Source: Nostoc sp. MG11 (GTDB lineage Bacteria > Cyanobacteriota > Cyanobacteriia > Cyanobacteriales > Nostocaceae). From it: 64,000 bases of DNA. The stretch is from assembly GCF_014904695.1 (NCBI RefSeq), contig NZ_JACXXN010000014.1, positions 62,001 to 126,000 on the forward strand. The letters are read 5' to 3'. How positions within the stretch are numbered: the first letter of the stretch is position 1; each line of letters starts with the position of its first letter. The notes under the pieces are model-generated. The model worked only from the letters and a program-made list of their open reading frames with translations. It did not search any database and had not been told where the DNA came from. Below are positions 1-8,078 of the stretch, one piece after another. The translations under genes and the position numbers were made by a program.

Positions 1-1344
1 TCTCTCAGTTTGAGAAAGGAAAGGATTGACTGCTATATTTAATAAATCGAAGTTATCGAATTTGCTACGTTGGGCAACTTTAATACCTGGTGCTGAAGTA
101 ACCGGAGCCGAAAAACCAAAACCTTCTCCAGTTATAATATCTCCCCAGAAAATGCCAGCTGCTTCTAGAACGTTATTAGGGATGATTTCTCCTTCTCGAA
201 GTCTAATATTGCCTTCATCTAGGAGAGGTTTCAAGTCAATTGTAGGAAAGCCTTGGATAATTTGGGGGGTATTGCTAGCATCTAACGCTTGGAATAAAGC
301 TCCACCACCATCAGGACTATAAGTTGAGCCGCTACCAATAATTGGTGTACGATTTTCTAAAACTGTGACGTTAGCACTTTCCAAATCAACACCACTATTA
401 ATCACAACCCTACCAGCAGGTACGCCTTCAGGATTAATCACCTGTCCTGCTACTGAGATTAGGGACAACTCATTATTATTAGCTTCCCCATTTAAAGCTT
501 CAAAATCAGGAGGCAAACTGACGAGAGTTTGCAATCCCCAAAATGCTTGCGATGATGTAACATTTTGAGTGATATAAGTGTCAGTTTGTCTTCCTTGATA
601 AAGGATACCTGCTTGCGAGCCTTTAGTATCAAATACTAGCCTATTGTTACTGGTAACCCAGTAAAACTGGTCATTTTTAGAAAAATTGGCATAAGTAAAT
701 TTATCAATAATCTGACTATCTTGTGAATCTCTAACACTGATATTTGTATCTACATAGTTTTCGTTTTCGTTTGGCTTAAACAATTGAGCATTAAAAGTAA
801 TATTATCTGTTGGATTAACAATCCAAGAATATCTATTAGCACTAGATGTCAGGGCATCAAGAATAATTTTTTTTTGCTTTTCTTGTTGTTGCTTTTTAGA
901 TTGGCGTAGTTTTTGTATTAGTATCTCTTGCGTTTGTGTATATGGTCTTCTTTCATTCAAATTTGATGGTTTAGTTGTATCTGGTTCAGGCTCATCCTCA
1001 CCTTGCTCAGGTGGTTTGGGAGGTTGTACCTTAAAATCTTCAATTGGAATAACCTCAGCTATTATGAGTTTCGGTAACTGTTCTGTTTGTTGTGAATTAG
1101 ATTTAGCATTTTTTAAATGCTGTTTTAACAGTGCTTGGCTTTGAGATTTTTCTAATTCATACAATTTTTTTTCTATAGTAGAAGCTGGTTGGAAATTTTC
1201 ACCGGAATTTATAATTAAGCTAATACTGTTCTGATTGTCTAATTCTAAGGCGATCGCAAATGATTCATTCAATATAGATTTTGTTAAAATAGTAGGTAAG
1301 AGCAGCCAGAATAAAATAATTCGGATATTTATTGTAATTTTCAT
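1..1344 (-). CDS. Secreted hypothetical protein, cut off by the window edge
   Basis: An open frame runs leftwards from an ATG at 1344-1342 to base 1 with no stop, giving at least 448 residues; the C-terminus lies outside the window. The first 28 or so residues look like a signal peptide (MKITINIRIILFWLLLPTIL followed by a polar stretch). Residues about 60-165 are rich in Gln, Lys, Glu and Pro and include acidic Pro-rich and Lys/Gln-rich stretches, so probably an extended linker. From about residue 168 the sequence becomes Gly/Asn/Thr/Val-rich and looks like beta-sheet, as in outer-membrane or surface proteins. I do not recognise the family. The histidine kinase gene lies divergently across 478 bp. 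The reading frame is clear; the function is unknown. Confidence 0.7.
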   Translation of the reverse strand, partial: MKITINIRIILFWLLLPTILTKSILNESFAIALELDNQNSISLIINSGENFQPASTIEKKLYELEKSQSQALLKQHLKNAKSNSQQTEQLPKLIIAEVIPIEDFKVQPPKPPEQGEDEPEPDTTKPSNLNERRPYTQTQEILIQKLRQSKKQQQEKQKKIILDALTSSANRYSWIVNPTDNITFNAQLFKPNENENYVDTNISVRDSQDSQIIDKFTYANFSKNDQFYWVTSNNRLVFDTKGSQAGILYQGRQTDTYITQNVTSSQAFWGLQTLVSLPPDFEALNGEANNNELSLISVAGQVINPEGVPAGRVVINSGVDLESANVTVLENRTPIIGSGSTYSPDGGGALFQALDASNTPQIIQGFPTIDLKPLLDEGNIRLREGEIIPNNVLEAAGIFWGDIITGEGFGFSAPVTSAPGIKVAQRSKFDNFDLLNIAVNPFLSQTER

Positions 1345-1822
1345 CAGTAGTATATGCCAGTAATCAATTTAACCAAAACCTTGCTGTTTTCCATAAAATA
1401 AATAATATTTTGCTTGACAAAGTTAACCAGATAACTTCTAGTTCAAATTCAGACATATCTAAGAGGAGTAAATTCAAATTAAACAGCTAAATTTGACCAC
1501 CAATTTTGTTTGCAAAACAAAATTGGTAGCTATCAGATATAAGCTATTACTTTGATGTTAAAAAATCAGTGTTTACTGTTTGCTTTCATACACTAAGCAG
1601 TCATCTCGCCAATCTTGATATAGGTAACTGAAGAAAACAGACTTTTGTAACCTAGCTGTAAAGAGTCAAACAGTCTTAAGCAAATTCACTGCAACAAGAG
1701 TGTAATTCTTGAGTCTAATTTTATCCTCAGTAATATCACTGAAGTTAAACAAGAAAGCTCTAATTTAACCATATAAATACTTAGTACAGCTATGTTGAGT
1801 GAAAAAAGTGGAGTAAAAAAGT
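1345..1822. other. AT-rich divergent intergenic region
   Basis: This 478 bp spacer separates two divergent genes, so promoters for both should lie in it. It is very AT-rich and I see no coding frame. Its one clear structure is the perfect 13-bp palindrome at 1499-1527, listed separately. Confidence 0.6.
1499..1527. repeat. Perfect 13-bp inverted repeat
   Basis: The arm ACCAATTTTGTTT (1499-1511) is the exact reverse complement of AAACAAAATTGGT (1515-1527), with the 3-base loop gca. No T-run follows on either strand, so it is not a normal intrinsic terminator. Being between two divergent promoters it could be an operator, an mRNA-leader hairpin or a dispersed palindrome; the sequence alone does not decide. 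Confidence 0.6.
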
Positions 1823-3361
1823 ATGTTTCAAGCTACGCGTCGCCGCCTTGCTCTTTGGTATACTGCCGTCACTGCCGTACTACTACTACTGTTTGCCAGT
1901 GGTGTTTATTTATATGTCCGTAGTACACTGATTGAGCGGATTGACGATACCCTAAACCATGTAGTGGAAATAGTAGAGCGATCGCTCGTTATCGAGTCAA
2001 TTAATTCCGATGTTGATAAATTCCGCATAAATGTAGAAGCCAGTTTTCGTAATAACGCTGACACTGTAGAAGATGATCACATCGACCTAGAATGGTTCAG
2101 TCCAACTGGTGAATTACTTTGGTCAACACTATCAGAACCTTTAAATATTCCCATTCATTTCAACCCTGCTGGTGAAACTGTGCGCGTAGTTAAGCAAGAG
2201 AGGGGGACAGGGGGAAATGAGCAACTTCTCACTCCTAACTCAGGACGAGCTAACGTTAACAGCACTCAAGGAGAAGTCAAATCGGCAGAACCCACCGATC
2301 TGAACTTCTCCCCAGGGGAGAAGCCAGGGGCGATGAGTGGTGACTCAGCCCTGTTATTGCGACAAGTAACACAGCGTGTAGAAGTCGGACGGCATGTATT
2401 GGGATATCTGCGTGTTAGTCATCCCTGGTTTGAAGTCACCAAACCCAGTCGTCAGTTGATATTTGATTTGGCACTGGGTACTGGATTAATGGTACTTTCC
2501 GTGGCTGCTAGTGGCTGGTTTCTTTCGGGTAAAGCAATGGAACCGGTTGGCGAGTCTTATCAACGTCTCAAACAATTTACCGCTGATGCTTCTCACGAAC
2601 TCAGAAGTCCCATTACTTTAATTCAAACTAATGTGCAAGTTGCCCTTGCTGACTTGGAAGCACAGACAGAAGCCACTATTTCTTTACACTATCGGCAACA
2701 GTTAAAGGTGGTGGAACGCTTAACACAGCGTTTAGGTAAATTAGTCAATGACTTACTATTCTTAGCACGGCAAGATAGTGGTATTACCAAAGATATCTTT
2801 TCACCTTGTCCGCTGGATGCTTTGCTGATAGAAGTGGTAGAAGAACAACAACTGTTAGCTGCTGAACAAGCAATCACCCTTTCTCTAAAGTTAGTTGATC
2901 CTCCCGCTTCAGAAAGCAGTCTTGAATTGCTAGAGAATTGGTTCACATTTATAGGTAACTGGGATCAACTGGTGCGGCTATTTACAAATTTGATTGGTAA
3001 TGCCTTGCGCTACACCCCTGCTGGTGGACGAGTAAATGTAGAATTGGCGCGTATTGAGGGGATAAATCGGGTGTCTGGACTACGTTACACCAGTGCCCAA
3101 TTGCAAATCAAAGTCAGTGATACTGGGATTGGAATTCCACCGGAGGCTTTACCACACTTGTTTGACCGCTTTTATCGAGTAGATCCGGCGCGTACTCATA
3201 AAACTGAGAATAGTGCTACACAAAGCGCTACTGGTTCAGGATTGGGATTAGCGATCGCTCAAGCTATTGTCGAACATCATCAAGGTCAGATTCAAGTAGA
3301 AAGCACACTTGGTAAGGGCACAACATTTATTGTCACTTTACCAATAACTCTTGAGTCTTAA
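1823..3361 (+). CDS. Membrane sensor histidine kinase (orphan)
   Basis: Two-component sensor kinase of 512 residues. A first membrane helix lies at about 12-32, an extracytoplasmic region follows to about 212, and a second helix lies at about 213-235. The H-box FTADASHELRSPITL carries the phospho-acceptor His258. The catalytic domain has the N-box (NLIGNALRYTP), G1 (DTGIGIP), F-box (FDRFYRVD) and G2 (GSGLGLAIAQAIVEHH). All key residues are present, so it should be active. No response regulator gene is adjacent. The N-terminus (MFQATRRRLALWYTAVTAV) reminds me of cyanobacterial manganese-sensor ManS kinases, but that is recollection and not enough to name it. The sensor region around residues 127-175 contains low-complexity sequence resembling spacer repeats (see findings). 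Confidence 0.88.
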   Translation: MFQATRRRLALWYTAVTAVLLLLFASGVYLYVRSTLIERIDDTLNHVVEIVERSLVIESINSDVDKFRINVEASFRNNADTVEDDHIDLEWFSPTGELLWSTLSEPLNIPIHFNPAGETVRVVKQERGTGGNEQLLTPNSGRANVNSTQGEVKSAEPTDLNFSPGEKPGAMSGDSALLLRQVTQRVEVGRHVLGYLRVSHPWFEVTKPSRQLIFDLALGTGLMVLSVAASGWFLSGKAMEPVGESYQRLKQFTADASHELRSPITLIQTNVQVALADLEAQTEATISLHYRQQLKVVERLTQRLGKLVNDLLFLARQDSGITKDIFSPCPLDALLIEVVEEQQLLAAEQAITLSLKLVDPPASESSLELLENWFTFIGNWDQLVRLFTNLIGNALRYTPAGGRVNVELARIEGINRVSGLRYTSAQLQIKVSDTGIGIPPEALPHLFDRFYRVDPARTHKTENSATQSATGSGLGLAIAQAIVEHHQGQIQVESTLGKGTTFIVTLPITLES

Positions 3362-3553
3362 ATTTTTAATTTAATAATTGTTTCCTGTGATAGATGCAGA
3401 CGTTTAGTTTTAAATATTAATTTATATTGCAAAGGTTGAGAAATTAAACCATAATTCTAGCTTTTAAAAGTTTTATATTGCTACTGCTAGTTTATTTTTG
3501 GTGAAATTTTCTTTACCCATGACGCATTTATAAAAGTATTTCGGAGGGTTTAG

Positions 3554-4036
3554 ATGCCACCAGTTCCCATAGAAGAAAAAGATACGGCTTTTTTAGAAAA
3601 GGTTAAGGCTAAGAGTGGTTTGGCAGATCTTTACGATGCTAGAGACTTAACCGAATTAGTATTCCGGGTGATGCGCGACTTGATGACTACCGAAGCTGCC
3701 GACCGGGTTGAAGAGGAACTGCACAAACCAGCCGAAATAACCGATGATAAATCGCTGCAAATGGAAATTGCAGATTTATGGCACGATACAAATCCGATTG
3801 TGGGATTCCTGAGCCGAGTACGTCCACCTTGGCAAGGGCCTGGTATCTTCAAAATTGATAGCGATCGCTTTTTGTTTCGGGTAGCAAATGAAGGTGGAAT
3901 GCCACCAAATGTAGACCGTGAACAGGTGGTTAAGGCTGTTTTTTCTGCCACTAAAGACGAGTTATCCTCAGAACGAATTCAAGAAATTGCTAGCTGGTTG
4001 CCTGATAAAGTTCGTCAACTTTGGGAAGAAGCTTAA
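3554..4036 (+). CDS. DUF2267 domain protein
   Basis: A 160-residue soluble protein with no signal peptide or membrane segment. It resembles the DUF2267 family: a helical unit beginning near residue 14 (FLEKVKAKSGL) followed by DLTELVFRVMRDLMTTEAAD and then a second part ending in LPDKVRQLWEEA. A good ribosome-binding site (cggagg, about 3541-3546) precedes the ATG. DUF2267 proteins have no established biochemical role that I can name. It stands alone, 192 bp after the kinase gene and in the same direction; co-transcription is possible but not shown. Confidence 0.75.
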   Translation: MPPVPIEEKDTAFLEKVKAKSGLADLYDARDLTELVFRVMRDLMTTEAADRVEEELHKPAEITDDKSLQMEIADLWHDTNPIVGFLSRVRPPWQGPGIFKIDSDRFLFRVANEGGMPPNVDREQVVKAVFSATKDELSSERIQEIASWLPDKVRQLWEEA

Positions 4037-4346
4037 TAAAGTTCAAAGTTAGGAGTTAGGAAATATTTCTTAACTCTTAACTATAACTATTGATTTATTT
4101 ACCTGCTGCTTACGGCTTACAAATATACTTAAAAGCCATGTTCTTTCATATCTATAGTAAGAGGTAAAAATTTTATTTATTAGGTAATTTTAAGATTACT
4201 ATTTATTTTAGATTTATTAAGTAACAATCAAATCTGAATACAGCATGCACAGCTAAATGGGTTTTCCTGCCCAATTCTAACTGCTGTTAAGTGTAGCAGT
4301 GTAAATGATGTAAATGAAGTTAAAATATTTTTCCCAGGAGGTAAAA

Positions 4347-5186
4347 ATGAATAAAGATTATCTAAAGTTACGCAAATCGGCTGAGTTACTTGGCGCTATT
4401 TGTGGAGGATTACTAATGAGCTTGCCAGCAACTCCTCAAGCAGCAGTAGCACAGCAATCGACTCCCAGAGTCAACCCCTGTCCAAGAATTTTCTACGAAG
4501 AACCACATAACAGTCGGGTTGTAGTGCCACAGGGATGCCCTCCGAATGCTTTCACTCAACAACGCGAAGTACAAGGAGGGACTTCTAGTCAAGCAGTCCC
4601 AAGCCAACAGGTTCCGATTACAACTCAACCAGTAGCGCCAGAACAAGGTGTTTCAACTCCACAGGTTCCGACTACAACTCAACCAGTAGCGCCCGAACAA
4701 GGTGTTTCAATTACTCCACAGGTTCCCACTAGAACCCAATCACCATCACCCGAACAAGGTGTTTCAGTTAGTCCACCTACATCCCAATCGTCAATACCCG
4801 GACAAAGTGTTTCAACTCCACAGGTTCCGACTACAACTCAACCACCAGCACCCGAACAACAACAAGCCCCCAGCACTACGATCGCACTGGCGAATGGTAG
4901 AGTTAGTGTCAGGTTAGTAAATGACACTGCGGCTAATGTAACTTACGAAGTAATTGGTGATACAGCACCGCGATCACTAGAAGGTAAGTCAGATGTGATG
5001 TTGCAAGGTCTAAATGCGCCAGTAACAGTAACATTTCAACGGGAAGATGGCGGACTACTTAGAGCGATTCCTCAGCCTTCTTCGGAGCCAGGAATGTTAG
5101 AACTCAGACTGAACGAAGCAACTGACGTAGGTAAAGATAGAGGTACGATGCGGATTCAGCAAAATGGTGCAGTATTGTTGAATTAG
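4347..5186 (+). CDS. Exported protein with Pro/Gln tandem repeats
   Basis: The start at 4347 is chosen because a strong ribosome-binding site (aggagg, 4336-4341) lies 5 bases before it; an in-frame ATG at 4314 is less likely. This gives 279 residues. A signal peptide is evident (helix around GAICGGLLMSLPATPQAAVA, cleavage near AVA-QQ). The middle has about five degenerate units of 15-19 residues based on VPTTTQPVAPEQGVSTPQ (DNA about 4610-4880). The last 100 residues form a beta-rich domain beginning near IALANGRVSVRLVND. The repeats look like a flexible cell-wall or periplasmic spacer holding that domain away from an anchor. I do not recognise the C-terminal family. Confidence 0.8.
   Translation: MNKDYLKLRKSAELLGAICGGLLMSLPATPQAAVAQQSTPRVNPCPRIFYEEPHNSRVVVPQGCPPNAFTQQREVQGGTSSQAVPSQQVPITTQPVAPEQGVSTPQVPTTTQPVAPEQGVSITPQVPTRTQSPSPEQGVSVSPPTSQSSIPGQSVSTPQVPTTTQPPAPEQQQAPSTTIALANGRVSVRLVNDTAANVTYEVIGDTAPRSLEGKSDVMLQGLNAPVTVTFQREDGGLLRAIPQPSSEPGMLELRLNEATDVGKDRGTMRIQQNGAVLLN
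4610..4880 (+). repeat. In-frame tandem coding repeats (45-57 bp units)
   Basis: About five imperfect units encoding VPxTTQPxxPEQGVSxPQ-type peptides lie head to tail inside the exported-protein gene. Unit lengths of 15, 18 and 19 codons show in-frame gain and loss. The nearly identical first two units suggest recent duplication by slippage or recombination. Confidence 0.8.
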
Positions 5187-5200
5187 TTAAACAAACAAAA

Positions 5201-5240
5201 AGATTCCCGACTTTTCTAAAAAGTCGGGAATCTAGGCTTT
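5201..5240. terminator. Bidirectional intrinsic terminator
   Basis: A perfect 15-bp stem (5201-5215 with 5219-5233, loop cta) sits between two convergent genes. On the plus strand the stem is followed by aggcttttttaatc; on the minus strand by a run from tttttgtttgt. Both sides are therefore U-rich, so it can end both the repeat protein gene and the TPR gene. Confidence 0.85.
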
Positions 5241-5250
5241 TTTAATCACC

Positions 5251-6378
5251 TTAACGCTTCTGAATTTTAGCCAGCTTACCTAGCAAAAATACTTCCCGCT
5301 TGTTGTCTTCTAAGTTCCGAGCCAGTGTAATCGCCCTTTCATAAAAATTGCGGGCAGTTGGATAATTACCCATTTGCTCATACAACTGAGCATAAGACTC
5401 AAACGATCTTAATTCTTCCTGGAGACTTTTTAATTCGTTAGCAAGTGCTAGGCGCTGTTCTAATAAGTCAAAGGCACGTTCATAGCGTCCTACAGCACTG
5501 TGAGCTGTAACTAAACCATCAATTGATCGTAATTGATTAGTGCGATCGCTCTTAGTTTTTGCTATCCGCATTGCTGCCCCATAAGTGCCAATCGTATCCT
5601 GATAATTTCCAGATGCTAAGTAGGCATCACCCAAATTATTCAGAGTATTAGCTTCACCGATAGCATCGCCAGTTTGACGGCGGAAAATTAAAGCATTTTC
5701 ATACAGTTTAATCGCCTTGTTATAATCTCCCAATCTGGCAGTTACTAAACCTAAATTGCTCAAAGATAGCCCTTCTCCTTCAATATTTTTGACATCATGA
5801 GCAATTGAAAGTGCTTCCTCAATAGTTTTGCCAGCAGCAGCAAACTCCCCTTGTTGCAGTAAATATGTAGCGATATTATTTAGCACAAAAATCTGAGATT
5901 GAAAGTCTTTAGTATCACGAGCGATCGCTAATCCTCGTCGTAAAGCATCATCCGCTTCTTTGAAACTACCTAGCTGGACATAAGCCTTAGCAAGCAAATT
6001 ATAAGTTAGACCTTGTGCTTTTAGGTCGCCAATTGAGTGATATATTTCCCGTGCCTGCAAGCAAGACGCAATTGTTTTATTAGCATATCCTAAAGCGTAT
6101 TGTTGTTCAGCGATACGTAGCAAGCTGTCTGCTTCATCTCTTGATTGTCGCCCAACCGAACTATTTAAAGGGCGATGGAGTTGTTGCGTAATATCAACTG
6201 CACCCGCTGCTATGGGACTAAGCAAGAAAGTAAACAGTAAATAAAAAGTGCAAAATTTAAATTTGTCAACCTGGCGTAAGACATGGGTGACAGCCAAAAT
6301 CCATAAACCATAGCGTCTTGAGTGAAGAGTTGGCTTTAAATCCAAAATATTATCCCCTAGCACATGCCGTTGTTTCAT
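5251..6378 (-). CDS. Exported TPR-repeat protein
   Basis: A 375-residue protein. A hydrophobic segment at about residues 42-60 (FCTFYLLFTFLLSPIAAGA) looks like a signal peptide or anchor preceded by an unusually long N-terminal extension, so the true start may be further in. From about residue 80 there are about six tetratricopeptide units with the usual pattern, for example NLLAKAYVQLGSFKEADDAL, NNIATYLLQQGEFAAA and NNLGDAYLASGNYQDTI. It is probably a periplasmic or membrane-bound scaffold. It lies 98 bp downstream of a sigma-like gene in the same direction, so the two may be co-transcribed. No catalytic domain is visible. Confidence 0.82.
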   Translation of the reverse strand: MKQRHVLGDNILDLKPTLHSRRYGLWILAVTHVLRQVDKFKFCTFYLLFTFLLSPIAAGAVDITQQLHRPLNSSVGRQSRDEADSLLRIAEQQYALGYANKTIASCLQAREIYHSIGDLKAQGLTYNLLAKAYVQLGSFKEADDALRRGLAIARDTKDFQSQIFVLNNIATYLLQQGEFAAAGKTIEEALSIAHDVKNIEGEGLSLSNLGLVTARLGDYNKAIKLYENALIFRRQTGDAIGEANTLNNLGDAYLASGNYQDTIGTYGAAMRIAKTKSDRTNQLRSIDGLVTAHSAVGRYERAFDLLEQRLALANELKSLQEELRSFESYAQLYEQMGNYPTARNFYERAITLARNLEDNKREVFLLGKLAKIQKR

Positions 6379-6476
6379 AAAACTTACCCCTGAAATTTCG
6401 GGTTTAAGTAGAAGGTCTAAGAAGAAGTTTTAATGTTTTAAATTGAAGACAATCAATATACGCGTTTGTACGTAAA

Positions 6477-7106
6477 TCAAGATTTACTTAAATCATCGCT
6501 AAAGTAAATAGCGCGGATATCTACAGGTAATTTGTCTTCTAGCATACGATAGCCTTCTTGAAGAAAATTGGCTACTTCGATAGGGGCGATCGCTTCTCCT
6601 TCGGCTTGCAGATAAGCAGCGATTCTAGTTTCGCTCCAGTGGAAAGTCTGAGCCATCAACACGATTAATCGCAAAACTGGTTTTAGTTGGTCTAATGCTT
6701 GTTCTACATAGCACCATAGTGGTGGAGAAGTCGCCTGGAGAGAATAATGAATTGCTTCTGTGGGTGGTATTTTAATCTCGTTAATACAGAAAGCTGTCAT
6801 ATTGATCAACCAATTTTGCATGGTTAAGGCTTCTTCGCCTGATTCAGCGTTGGTTAAATTTAGTCCACCGAGTTCGTAGTAGATATGACGCCAAGTCAGA
6901 GCAAACAGATAATCTGCTTGCACAGGCGATCGGGCCGAATGCCGAATCAAGGTGTACACTATCGGACTATAGCGGCAAAAAATCACTGTAAAGTACTTTC
7001 CTGCCTCTGGATAGCGCTGAAACAGGGTCAGCAATTCATGGTCACTGTGATGAAACAGCGACTTAACTAGTGGGTGATTAGCTTCAGGAAAATGAGGAAT
7101 TTGCAC
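6477..7106 (-). CDS. Degenerate ECF sigma factor-like protein
   Basis: A 209-residue soluble protein starting with GTG; gaaagg lies just upstream. Residues about 36-75 (YFTVIFCRYSPIVYTLIRHS onward) match the layout of sigma region 2, and about 138-195 (LDQLKPVLRLIVLMAQTFHW onward) match region 4 with its helix-turn-helix position. The usual acidic and aromatic core-binding and -10 melting residues of region 2 are poorly kept. I infer a diverged sigma-70 family member that may be regulatory rather than a working sigma factor. The exported TPR protein downstream would be an unusual but possible partner. No anti-sigma factor of a familiar type is adjacent. Confidence 0.6.
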   Translation of the reverse strand: MQIPHFPEANHPLVKSLFHHSDHELLTLFQRYPEAGKYFTVIFCRYSPIVYTLIRHSARSPVQADYLFALTWRHIYYELGGLNLTNAESGEEALTMQNWLINMTAFCINEIKIPPTEAIHYSLQATSPPLWCYVEQALDQLKPVLRLIVLMAQTFHWSETRIAAYLQAEGEAIAPIEVANFLQEGYRMLEDKLPVDIRAIYFSDDLSKS

Positions 7107-7303
7107 AAGCCTTTCGGTTGATAGTTGTTAAAATATCTTTGAGACTCATAGCCTCGTAGTTAAACGCATAATACTTGGTATTGCTCAGTTTGTAGCTGAG
7201 ACTCACATCAGTTGAGTATTGATAAACTAAAAACAAAGACTTAATTTTAGTCTGAATCGACAATCATAAAAAGCGACTCCCTTATACAATCCTTGATTTG
7301 TTC

Positions 7304-7897
7304 ATGGTTATAGCAGTTAGTGTGATATCGTTCCTGTTCAATCCTGTTATAGGCTCTTTTTTGCCTTCCCTGCCCTTGGATAGCCTGTTTTCCACCCAAG
7401 GCATTATGGTAATACTGCTGGCGGCGTATGCTGGCGCAATGTGGATGTTTCTTACTAGTGCCCCGAAAGTACACACCGTTATGGTGTCAGATTTGGAGAT
7501 TGCACGACAGCTGTATGAAGGTCTGCTAGATTTACCAGCAGCAGATGTGCCTTTGCACTACTACTACAACTACGAACAAACTCTAGGCGCAACTGGGATC
7601 GATCCACTTTATATGTCCGCAAGTCCTACCATGTCAGGCAGGATGATGAATAATGCTAACGATGGGCTGTGGTATCAATTAAAGAAAAACATCCAGCTAC
7701 ACGTTATTACTGGCGCTAGTTTAGGCAACAAAAATCAACAACGCCACGTTTGTTTTGACCGTGACTGCTTGGAAATGATTTTAATGCGAGTTGAAACACG
7801 CGGCTTGAAGTTCAAGATTCGCAACCAGAAACCCCTAAATTTTTTGGTTAAGGATTATGAAGGGCGCGTTATTGAACTGGCTGAAGTTGCAAATTAG
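7304..7897 (+). CDS. Membrane-anchored VOC/glyoxalase-like protein
   Basis: A protein of about 197 residues; ATG at 7304 is preferred over TTG at 7298. Two hydrophobic helices occupy about residues 3-20 and 34-52. A soluble part follows, beginning KVHTVMVSDLEIARQLYEGL, which is the typical opening of a vicinal oxygen chelate (glyoxalase) fold, and ending FLVKDYEGRVIELAEV, the typical closing strand. A single VOC half would normally dimerise. Only part of the usual metal-ligand set can be proposed (His in KVHTV, Glu in VIELAE), so enzymatic activity is uncertain. It is divergent from the sigma-like gene. Confidence 0.65.
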   Translation: MVIAVSVISFLFNPVIGSFLPSLPLDSLFSTQGIMVILLAAYAGAMWMFLTSAPKVHTVMVSDLEIARQLYEGLLDLPAADVPLHYYYNYEQTLGATGIDPLYMSASPTMSGRMMNNANDGLWYQLKKNIQLHVITGASLGNKNQQRHVCFDRDCLEMILMRVETRGLKFKIRNQKPLNFLVKDYEGRVIELAEVAN

Positions 7898-7915
7898 TTA
7901 TTAGTCATTAAAAGT

Positions 7916-7946
7916 AGGGTGTGTTAAGGCTTTGCTTAATGCACCC
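7916..7946 (+). terminator. Hairpin after the VOC-like gene
   Basis: AGGGTG (7916-7921) pairs with CACCCT (7941-7946), and inner TTAAG pairs with CTTAA, giving a long stem with a two-base internal mismatch. It begins 18 bp after the stop codon. A short T-rich stretch (atatctttgtttg) follows. It may be a terminator, or one of the common dispersed palindromes of Nostocales. Confidence 0.5.
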
Positions 7947-8000
7947 TATATCTTTGTTTGTTCTACTGGCGTGACAAGCCTTAAATGTTGCAAAAAAATT

Positions 8001-8031
8001 GTAGGTTGGGTTTCGCGTTGCTCAACTCAAC
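8001..8031. repeat. Dispersed palindromic repeat, copy 1
   Basis: The sequence gtaggttgggtttcgcgttg followed by ctcaactcaac is palindrome-like and related to 14504-14533. Such gtaggttgggtt...aaacccaac elements are, from general knowledge, abundant in Nostoc spacers. It lies between convergent genes. Confidence 0.5.
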
Positions 8032-8078
8032 ATAGATAAACGCACTATTTTAGCTATGTCACGCCACTACTTATTGCC

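Noticed and set aside
26-568. Two plus-strand frames at the left end
   Set aside because: They lie opposite the continuous minus-strand frame that has a signal peptide and runs to the window edge. Their composition is poor.
4610-4880. CRISPR-like regular repeats
   Set aside because: The units are in-frame coding repeats without spacers, inside a gene with a signal peptide.
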